Of a stretch of 64,000 nt of DNA, positions 54,870 through 64,000 are shown piece by piece (within the stretch, counting starts at the first letter, position 1; the number at the start of each line of letters is the position of its first letter). The position numbers were made by a program, and so were the translations under genes. Source of the stretch: Siphonodentalium dalli (taxonomy: Eukaryota > Mollusca > Scaphopoda > Gadilida > Siphonodentaliidae); the NCBI GenBank assembly GCA_032622095.1, contig CP136064.1, forward strand, positions 110,968,004 through 111,032,003. Direction: 5' to 3'. The notes below the pieces were generated by a model, which saw only the letters and a list, made by a program, of their open reading frames with translations, made no database searches and was not told the origin of the DNA.

Positions 54870-57224
54870 TACCTTCCAAAACAAAAAGATAGTGGAAGTC
54901 ATAAAGTCAAGCTAGAAGCTACCAACAGGAACTCTTAAATGGAGCCTTATGCTAAAAAGCCCCAAACAAATTACCCAGATAAAGTTTAATAATAATTGCC
55001 TCATTTCTAATCCGCACATCGGTTATGTGACATGCTGAGATTCAGAACCTTCTTACTGTAGGGAAAGGCAAATAAATGCCTGATTTGGGTCAGCTAAGTA
55101 GCTGCTTTCAGCAGAGTTTGAACAAGCAAAAAAATGCATGAAAATTTCATCAGACTGAAAAATAGTAAAGAATAATTGTCTCAATTTATTATCATATTAT
55201 ATAAGAAAATATTCATAAAAATCAATATTAATTCATAGAAGCATTTCTGGACAGGTCTCTTCGACTCATATCTATTATTTTATACCCCGGAAACTATATA
55301 GAACATATTTAGAAAAAGATAATCCATCTTTAATGAAAATAAGAAAACTAAGATAATTTTCAATAGCCTACAGTGAGTTCGAGTATGGGACACTTTTAAG
55401 ATGAATTTATGACCATTTTATCAGTAAACATGGTCTTGAATCAAGTCATTTGATTCCAAAGTACTCAATGATACCATTTTACACTTTACTCTTTACAAAC
55501 ATATCATTCAACACCTCAGCTGACAAAGTGGAAATAACTCCAAAAAATATCAAAATCACTTCTTATCATTCTGAAATAAACAATAATCAAAGTCCAATTT
55601 TATTTCAGTTGCATGATATACAGTTTTATTCACAGAGATATTTGAACAAGAGTAGGACATAGGGCTATTTTATCCAGAAATATGTGATAAGACATTTGAG
55701 CTAATTGAAAGGTATAAAATTCAGAGAGTGCATTGATGAGATCCGAGGAAGAATTATGGTGCAATGTTGAGTCTATTACGCTGATGTGAAAATTTGGCAG
55801 CTAAAAGTATATGGTGGCTGTGAAAAATGAAATAAATACGTACTATAAATGTCATGTAAGTGCCTGAAACAGGCCAATATATAGCATGATGCCAAAAAGA
55901 TGAAATATCAAAACATACTCAAAGTACACTACATAACAAAATATGCGGAAACATGCAGTGCACATGCGATGAAACATGGTTGTCTATATACAGAACGTGA
56001 ACAAAATTTCGAAAACAAAACTTGCGTAAAACACTAACTGAATATTTATTACACATGCAGCGCAACCTATACTAGTTTTGTCATGAATAGCTGGTTCAGA
56101 TACATAACAAAATCTTCATGACCAACTGACAGCTAGCAACAGTGGTACCTTACTGCTGACCTTTATGACACCATGGGGTACTGCTTGGGGAGATATCAAG
56201 CTGTATAAATTGTATTCTTGGTTGATTTCATTCATCAGTAACACAAAGTCAGCTATGGGGAGTGTAATAAATACAGAACAACAAACATGTGCTATGGAAT
56301 TGAACAGTATCATACTCTTGTTTCGATGTGGGGTATATATCAACAGCTTCTGGCTTTCAGAATATACCCCAACACCAAAACAATGTATTTTATTAATACA
56401 ACTCCTTCGCATATGTGCGCAGTTCTCTATATATACTTTACAATTCATGCAACAATTAAAAACATAACTTCATATATAATATCATTTGCTATTCCAATAG
56501 CAAATTTCAATAGACATAAACATTGTATCATGGTGTACGGCAAGGTGAGACTGTGTGTCCCTTCTTGTTCACACTGTCACACAACACACTTTCCATTTTT
56601 GTACACATTTTGATTCAAAATAACAAATCACTTCCATAATTCATTTTGAAAATTATCAACTCCTAATTATTACCTTCAATTAAATTAGTATTACTAATCT
56701 GTCTCAATGGATATAACATAATTTTTATGACCTCCAGTATATATTGAGTACAAATTTGATAAAATCCAATTAAAGTAAAATAGGGTTCGTTCTGTTCTAA
56801 CTCTTGGATTTTATAGATAGCAAAAACACAAAGAATTCTCAAACATATACCTTGTCTCCTAAGAATGTCAGAAATCATGTTGCCATAAACCTGAGATTAA
56901 TGTATGAGAAAATGTTATAAAATTGATAAGTTTGATAGTAAATTCTTTCCAGAAGTATAGAATTATTAAAGATATATTCAGTGTTCCAGGTTAATTTTTA
57001 CAAAACCAACTTTTACATTCTATTTGGACTCTAGTGTATAAAATAGCATGCATGGAATAAGATTGCTACACCAAAGATCCTATTTTGTTTGATATTGATT
57101 TTTCTATACATTTATATTTCCTATAGTTTTAATGTTTTTGAGGGAAGTTTGGATATTTTATAGGGACACCAATTGTTAATTTTTAAATAACAAAATGATT
57201 TATTCTTTGGTATTTGTATGTCTA
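54870..57224. other. AT-rich intergenic stretch
   Basis: No repeat family from the rest of the window and no splice-flanked coding segment. Open frames at 56116-56613 on both strands overlap each other and look random. Confidence 0.4.
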
Positions 57225-57469
57225 CAGTAATGCCCTAAATAATCGACTCCTTAACCATAGCATAATTATGGGTAACTTTTCAGGATTTAGTCGGAAATAT
57301 GGCTTGTTGCCATTCATCGGAAAGCTCTGTGAGAGCTTTCTGATGAATGGCAACAAGCCATATTTCAAGCCATAAGAAAAGTCTCAAGCCACAAGACAGT
57401 CTCAAGCCATGAGAAAAGTTACCCATAATTCTGCTGTGGTTAAGGAGTCGATTATTTAGGGCATTACTG
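57225..57469. mobile_element. Pogo-like fold-back MITE, copy 10, with expanded right arm
   Basis: CAGTAATGCCCTAAATAATC to GATTATTTAGGGCATTACTG. The right arm has three tandem ~20-bp units CAAGCCA(T/C)(A/G)AGA in place of the TTTCCGACTAAATCC segment. Confidence 0.85.
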
Positions 57470-57771
57470 TACGTAGTTTGTATGTAATATTTGGTTTTCA
57501 ACATTTCTCAAACAGAACAAAGGAGAAAACAATGTTAAATTGTTTATGTTGTTGTTGTAACTGGAGGTATGGAACCCTGAATACATCTTTAAGTGAGTTG
57601 AGGAAACAAAACTATATATACATTGTGACAAGAAATGCTGCATAAAAGAGCTTCAGTTAGGTACAAGTATAATTGTCAACAAATAAAATAAATTATTTTT
57701 ATCACAGATGTAGCCCAATCACCCATGTATCACCAGTAAAACATTTCACCAATTGATGCTAGTTTCATATA
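57470..57771. other. Short intergenic stretch
   Basis: AT-rich, nothing recognised. Confidence 0.4.
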
Positions 57772-57984
57772 CAGTAATGCTCCAAGTAATCGACTTCTTA
57801 ACCACAGCAGAATTATGGGTAACTTTTCAGGATTTTGTCGGAAATATGGCTTGTTGCCATTCATCGGAAAGCTCTCCCCGAGAGCTTTCTGTTGAATGGC
57901 AACAAGCCATATTTCCGACTAAATCCTGAAAAGTTACCCATAATTCTGCTGTGGTTAAGAAGTCGATTACTTAGAGCATTACTG
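57772..57984. mobile_element. Pogo-like fold-back MITE, copy 11
   Basis: CAGTAATGCTCCAAGTAATC to GATTACTTAGAGCATTACTG between TA dinucleotides. Several copy-specific changes occur in both arms (AAGTAATCGACTTC / GAAGTCGATTACTT). Confidence 0.88.
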
Positions 57985-59418
57985 TAGTAACGAGCTTAGT
58001 CTGCACATAAGGATAAACTCCATGTCAAGAAATACTCCAAATGCTTGCATACTCTAAATGCAGAAATTTATTTTTAACAACCATTCCACAATTTTTTATG
58101 CTAATTTTTACCAATCCCAATGAACTGGTATTTAGCAGAAAATTAAACGCGACACTGGAGTTGTTGACAACAAATAGCACTGAATGTTAACAGAATATGA
58201 CTACATAATACATTTATTCTAACTAGCTGCCAACTGGGCTTTGTATATAGTAGACATTCAAAATTACAATTTGAGTGTATTAACGAGACTTGGATATTTG
58301 TCACAATTATCACCTTTGGCAGGTAGAACGACATTTATGTTGTATTATGGTTGGTGGGTGGAACAACACTTTTAATATGTCATTTTTCAATAATTTTATT
58401 ATAGTGCCATATTTGGGCACACACATTGTTGCAAATCAGCCTACTAATAAAAAGCATCTCCAGATACATGTGGCCAGAGATTTTGTTGTTAAAATGTATG
58501 CAATACCATTTTCCATCACACTTTCAAAAAGACAACACTCATCAATTGTAAAGAATTGGTGTGGTGTGTGAAGTTGTGTGTACACACTTTTTAATGATAT
58601 TGTTATAAACGGACCAAAATGGCCATGCCGATTTAAATAGCGCTGCATGGCGTAATTGCCATGAACACGAGAAACTGTGTAATTTGCACGTAGAGGACTA
58701 CTTGATGATTGGATATCCAGAATTATTTAATTATTACTACGAAAATAAAATAATTAGCATGTTTACAAATATATTCACCCAAGGGTCTGAAGTTATATAT
58801 GGGAAACAAACCCGCCAAAGGGTTAAGATTAGCTACAGTATAGAATTTAAAGCCACAAGCTCTTATGACTTAGGTACTATATTTTCTATCAAAACCCACT
58901 GGAAAGGGAGTTTTATCATATATAGATAATTATATAAGCCAAAATTATCTATCCTGAAAAACTAATTTAATTCAAAATATTAGGTTTTATTGTTGAAAAA
59001 GAGGTGGTCAGTCTTTTCTTTAGTAGAACTTATCAATTTTATCACTTGGCAGTCACTTAAGGCCACAAAAGTGTGCAAACTCTCGTCATATCAAAAGTGG
59101 TTTATACATTAACAATTAGTTGAACATAATATTATATGTGGCTTTAGAGATGGTATATCTCTTCCCTGAACATTTTGTATAGATTTTGAGGTATAAAATA
59201 TTAATTGAGAGATCAGGCAATAGAAGATTGTCACAAGGAATTCATTTTTCAGAACATTACAGCATTTTTTATTAGAACTTTCTCTTTAAGTGAAAAATTT
59301 GCAACACCAAATGTTTCTCTTATGTGTTTTTTGGTGAAATAAAATAGTGCCTCAAGTGACAAGAATTTCCATATAAATATTTTTGTTTTTGTTGGAAGTG
59401 CTGCCGGGATGGATAATT
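57985..59418. other. Intergenic, no gene supported
   Basis: AT-rich; frames at 58290-58929 have no recognised domain. Confidence 0.4.
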
Positions 59419-59686
59419 TTTAACCCTTTCTACATGGATTATCCTGCTCACTAATAAAAGTATACATTGAAGTGGTCTATTATTCATTTGGAGGGAGGTT
59501 CAGGTGTTAAAAGCAGACGACATACAGACAAAAAGATAATACAAGTTCAGATGGATTTTTATTAATTGGTGGGAAATGTTTAGATAGTAAGTTCAACAAA
59601 TGACCTATGCTCATTTGTCAAACTTGTTATCTGAATATTTCATAGGGAACTACTCGTCAATGCGTATTTATTAAAGAAAGGGATAA
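59419..59686. mobile_element. TTAA-type MITE, CCCTTTCTTTAC family, near complete
   Basis: TTAACCCTTTCTACATGGAT to TTATTAAAGAAAGGGATAA. Contains CATTTGGAGGGAGGTTCAGG, AGTAAGTTCAACAAATGA and TCAAACTTGTTATCTGAA. Confidence 0.75.
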
Positions 59687-59914
59687 GATGACTTATATAA
59701 AGCCACGATATGCTTGTTGTCTCATCCCATTCAAATTACCCATAATCATTCACTAGTATTTTATTAATATATTTTATTTGTTTGTATTGGGAATAAATAT
59801 TGTTTACACCGAAGGGTTACAAACCTCCCACTATAATTATGTCTTTCGATCTTTTCCATATCTGAGCTCATAAAATGTTTCTTCTGATTATTCCATTTCC
59901 AATTTGTCATATAC

Positions 59915-62494
59915 TATTATAGTCCAGGCACATAAGGTTTCACTAGTGTAAAAAATCGGGGAAAACTGTTTTTTTCAGGGATCAATAAGAACATGTTTAT
60001 GAACAACGTGGCAAAAGTCCCCTAAAATCCGAGTTGAGCTTTTTGAGATATCGTGATTTTTCGGAATGGTTCAAATTCTGAAGCATCTCCATCAGGCCAT
60101 ATGGGAATGCAGTCATGTGTAGATCAATTAATTCCAAATTCATAATACATTGACATACATACAAACAATGCTTAGCCGTGAACCATATAAGTTGAATTGA
60201 AGTCCCAAAATGGCCGCCAAAATGGCCAAAATAGAATGAAATTTACATTTTATGCATAATTGAATAGCTAGTCCCATAAGAGTGACAACACGCCCGAAAT
60301 ATGTGAGGAAGAATGATTGCAGAGAATAAGAGAAACATTTTATCGGGTATGTGCGAATTATCTCTAATATATATCGCGAGAGATATAGCGAAAAGCAAGG
60401 TCTCATAAAATGGTTAAATCTGGACTTTTTGACCGCAAAGAAACGGGAGAATAAGGCAAATTTTTCTGCACTATTCATCTTGAATCGTGTGATATATATG
60501 TACACTACACTGTAAAATGAAATTTAATAGCGAAGAATTGATTCTGTGACCTTTCATAGAAGCCGAAATATATGTGCTCATAGCAGTATCACTAATGTGA
60601 CCGGTCATCGTTTCTTTTGATATATACACCATCAAACCTTTCGAAATACACTGCTATAGAGCAGTATGAGAGATATTCATAGAGTAATGGGTGAATTGTG
60701 TAGATTATATTCTCCGTGTCTTAAAATATTAGTAATTTTTGCCTAAGAATCAGTAATAAAACACGAATATTTCGCTGTTATCACAAGAATGCATGGTGGT
60801 ATACTATGAAAGCAATTTATCAAAACACAAAGGAGTACCATATACTTTCTTTAAAAAAATCTAAACTTGACCAAAATTGCCCACATACTCTGTGACAGAG
60901 ACTGTCTTTATACCTGGAAATAATATTTGGTTATATTCACCAAGGTCACATATACGCGAAGGGTACTATGTTTTCTGCAACCGCATTACCGTGTGTATCC
61001 CTTCTCCCTAATGTTACACATATCTGCTGAACTAACAACCATAACTAGCAACATTGAGTCAATGTTCAACGCTGAAATAACAGCTTTAAACGATGATCAC
61101 CTGATATTTTGCACAAGTTCATGGGTGGTTTTGGCAAGATATTTTCAAACAACAAAATACGGAAAACTAATATTGTACATTGCGTAATAGCATATTCCAG
61201 TTGTAAGTTGCCGACTGAAGTAAGTTGAACAAATTGTTTACTAAGAGACCGGTTTGGAAGCAGCACGAAAATTAGTCGTATATCAAATGTACGATGTGCT
61301 GTCTATTTGATCTGGTGTGATGCAGTGCTAATCTTTTGAAGAGGTGGCGGTTTCTTTGCAATATAATAAGAATTGCAACATACGTGTGTGGTTTATTATC
61401 ATGTACAGTGATGAACAATCCGGAAATGTAACTACTATTTATACCGCAAGGATATGCACTTAAGTTTCTGCGTTCCATTCAATAATTTATCATCACGCCG
61501 AACGAAACTACCATACACTGTGTGGCGAAACATTACTTCGTATGTTGCATGCCCGAAATTATTATTTTTGGCCCCGACTGTAAACAGACAACCCGAAATT
61601 TTAAAGACGTAATTCATTGGGTTTGACCTGCGTTGCAATGGCCGATAAATCCTCCACATGGGCCTGTTTTAATGAACTGTGTACCTTTAAAGATATTTAA
61701 CAACAGACTTGTATATTGTTAATACGTATTTTACCTACTAGGTGGTTATATAATAAGTTGCCATCATTTCGGCTTAGCTTGGTGGTTACGGCCATTTTGA
61801 CAGCCATTTCATGACCGCGTTTGTAGTATTCTGATCGTGCCACTATATTCGCTCTCGTACTCATATTTCACATATACTGGTATAACTTAGTAATGCATAT
61901 GACTAGCTTAGACAAAATAGAATATCAAAATACGACCAGATCGTTGACAACCAGTTTCGGGGGTAGGGTTATGTTTTTACAAGTTTTGACAACTTATGAT
62001 GTGCGTACTCGCTAGTTCTGCCTATTATAGCGACGGGGTGGTGTCTGTGCAGTTTTTAAAATAGATAGCTTGCGCCTATGTCTTGAGAAGCCTGAGAAAT
62101 CCGACATCGAATACATCAGTTTGTCTTCAAAATCGTCAGTATTTTGGCTCAGTGTTTTATTTCATATCTATATATGCGAAATTCATTCGATATTTCCCTT
62201 TGAATGGGTGTCGTTGGTTCGAGAATTGTATATCGAACAATATTGAGTGCTTTTTGTATACGTTTCGGCTGAAAAATTGTTACAACATCCAATTATTTCC
62301 ATCATTGTGAAAAATATTGTTTTGTTTAATTATATGGAAAAAATGATGTAACTCAGAAAGCTCAAATCGGATTTTAGGGGACTTTTCGTGACGCGTCCGC
62401 GATGTTATGGCCAAAATAATATAAAAAAATCAGCTTTCCCCGATTTATTTCCTTACTTTTCCACTTCCATGTCTAATGTGCCTGGACTATTATG
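59915..62494. mobile_element. DNA transposon remnant with long terminal inverted repeats, ~2.6 kb
   Basis: Left ATTATAGTCCAGGCACAT, then AATCGGGGAAAACTG and AAAAGTCCCCTAAAATCCGA. Right complements TCGGATTTTAGGGGACTTTT (about 62367), AGCTTTCCCCGATT and ATGTGCCTGGACTAT. Inverted similarity extends about 150 bp at each end with gaps. No transposase frame and no clear target duplication; superfamily not assigned. Confidence 0.7.
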
Positions 62495-62545
62495 GATCAT
62501 CAAATATCACAAATTGGCAGATGATACAAGCAGACCAAGTTATCA

Positions 62546-63206
62546 GGTCTGGCATATCCTGGATTCAACTATTATAGTATAATAACTATTGCTGATACAT
62601 GCACTTAATGAAAGAGGCATAACCTAAAATCAGATATGATGAAGGTTGTTGAAAAACAGTGTTTACTAGTGTATCAGTATCTCCTTCGTGTTAAGTAAAT
62701 TCAATGCAAATAACGGTCTCCGTGTGAATATTCAAAGATGACATGATCAGCAGTTTTCTGTCATTTATCTGAGTTAAAATTTGCCATGAAGGAACCTCTG
62801 TAGCAATCAGTTAATGCTATTCAAAATGGCATACATGTGTTATTATGTACATCAAATACTTGCGCAAGTTGTTGCATAACAATCTTTGTCTTAAGTGTGG
62901 ACGATTTTTCTTAATAATGTTCGTATTCCAATGTAGCTGTGCATCAATATGCCCCATCCAGGGGTCGATTTAATGTAATTTGTACAACATTTTGCAACAC
63001 TGGGTAGATTTTGTATAGCATTCCCTACCAATACATGTATTTTCATTGTAAATTGGTTAGCAGAAATTGGGAATCACAGTTAAATCGAGCCCTGGCCCCA
63101 TCCTATAGTTTTGGTGAAAACAGAGAATATGTGGATTTGGTATTGTCAAATTTAACTATAATAGTTGAAAATAACTATAATAGTTGAATCCAGTATATGC
63201 CAGACC
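62546..63206. mobile_element. Non-autonomous element with ~33-bp terminal inverted repeats
   Basis: GGTCTGGCATATCCTGGATT, then CAACTATTATAGT at the left. The right end is the complement (ACTATAATAGTTG, AATCCAGTATATGCCAGACC). The interior holds a smaller hAT-like element at 62959-63094. Confidence 0.7.
62959..63094. mobile_element. hAT-like MITE, 136 bp
   Basis: CAGGGGTCGATTTAA at the left and TTAAATCGAGCCCTG at the right, inverted with one mismatch. Perfect 8-bp duplication GCCCCATC at 62951-62958 and 63095-63102. Confidence 0.9.
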
Positions 63207-63963
63207 TTGTTATAGAAGCATCCAAACTTCTCAGACATATGATCAAGTTTACCCTGATACATATATTAAAATAAAATTAATTACTATATTCAGGTATGTC
63301 TTGTGTGAAGATCAGTGGAATGTGACATGGCAGAAATATCTGCCAGATTCAATTTAACATGAGAAATTTAGTCAGACAAAAACCCTCGACAAATTTGATT
63401 CCATTAAAACAAACATATTTCACAGATTTGAAATATTAACAAAGGTGTCACTTATATACAGGAACAATCAAAGATTGTCCGAAGGCCATACAAAAATCAA
63501 TTCTCTTTTTCTCAAGCTGATATGAACTGCACTGTTGAAATTATCACCATGGTAACATGGGTTACTGTTTATACAATTTAGTAATGTATTGAAGTAACTC
63601 TTCAATTTCTCTTATTGGGGTGGTATTTACCGGCAGCATATCTGATAACTTTTTTCCTGCTAATTTGATATTTATCATAATAAAATACATAAACTCTGTA
63701 ACATGGCTTGGTTTTGAAATGAAAATAACAATTATAAATTAGCTGCAGGTATGCCTTTTTTATATTTCTGATCTGGGAAAGAGAGAATTGTCTTTTTGGC
63801 CTAATGATTTCTGAGAATAAAATAATGAAACGAGTAGACCGATAAAGTCCTGTGATGATAGGAGTGTATTCTATGGAGGTTGAGAAAATGAATCAACATC
63901 GATAATCAAGGACGTTAATGACTACTCAGTGGATGCTAGGACGGATGCTACCTTCTGAAAACA
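63207..63963. other. Intergenic, no feature supported
   Basis: AT-rich sequence without recognised gene or repeat. Confidence 0.4.
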
Positions 63964-64000
63964 GGGGGCTAGAATAACTAAATTCACCCTCTGGTACCTC
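63964..64000. mobile_element. Fragment of the 46762-47014 fold-back family, cut by the window end
   Basis: GGGGGCTAGAATAACTAAAT and TCACCCTCTGGTACCTC match the right arm of that family. Confidence 0.6.

Noticed and set aside
56116-56613. Overlapping open frames of 100-110 codons on both strands
   Set aside because: Mutually overlapping frames in AT-rich intergenic DNA, with no domain or splice context.

Overview
This window is metazoan nuclear DNA: AT-rich, intron-rich and full of transposon remnants. It contains no bacterial features and no CRISPR array. It carries one recognisable protein-coding gene, a BRO1-domain protein of the BROX family, on the + strand. Ten coding exons run from 10674 to 43692 and encode 384 residues plus a stop. 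The first roughly 35 residues of the usual protein are missing and probably lie upstream of the window. A bivalve mollusc is the best guess. The evidence is satellite-bearing elements resembling bivalve 'pearl'/Helentron-derived elements, families starting AGCTCACCTGAGACGAAG, and frequent TACATGTA words. This is inferred from repeat style and was not tested by a search. || Layout. 1-3840: two Helentron-like non-autonomous elements carrying a ~161-bp minisatellite. 5307-8500: two elements of a second satellite-bearing family, the first split by an insert rich in TATGTGGCTA motifs. 9874-10174: a fold-back element whose whole block recurs at 20203-20503. 10674-43692: the BROX gene, with introns of 1.4-6.9 kb packed with mobile elements. 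43693-64000: 3' flank with further fold-back MITEs, an inverted-terminal-repeat element of ~2.6 kb, small hAT-like elements and AT-rich sequence. || Mobile elements inside BROX. Intron 1: a Helentron-like element, then a hAT-like element (13361-15009, 8-bp duplication ATAATTGC) that was itself hit by a hAT element (13704-14912, 8-bp duplication GATGCTAG). Intron 2: TTAA-type MITEs, plus an older element broken by a 1000-bp insert and by a solo LTR (17689-18157, 4-bp duplication AGTG). Introns 3-8: TTAA-type and pogo-like fold-back MITEs and a hAT-like element. Intron 9: a ~5-kb DIRS-like element (36804-41826) with inverted terminal repeats and an internal complementary region, plus a tRNA-derived SINE. 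|| What stands out. (1) A near-perfect ~70-bp hairpin starting GCCAATGCATTCTCTTATAT occurs about 17 times, inside at least four differently ended element families, with paired changes in both arms. (2) Every BROX intron has a mobile element or duplication within about 150 bp of its 5' splice site, and six of nine have one within about 50 bp. (3) The 3' end of exon 3 and its splice donor are tandemly duplicated, so using the second donor adds an in-frame stop. (4) The DIRS-like element is recognised from end structure alone. All calls come from reading the sequence; no database or alignment program was used.
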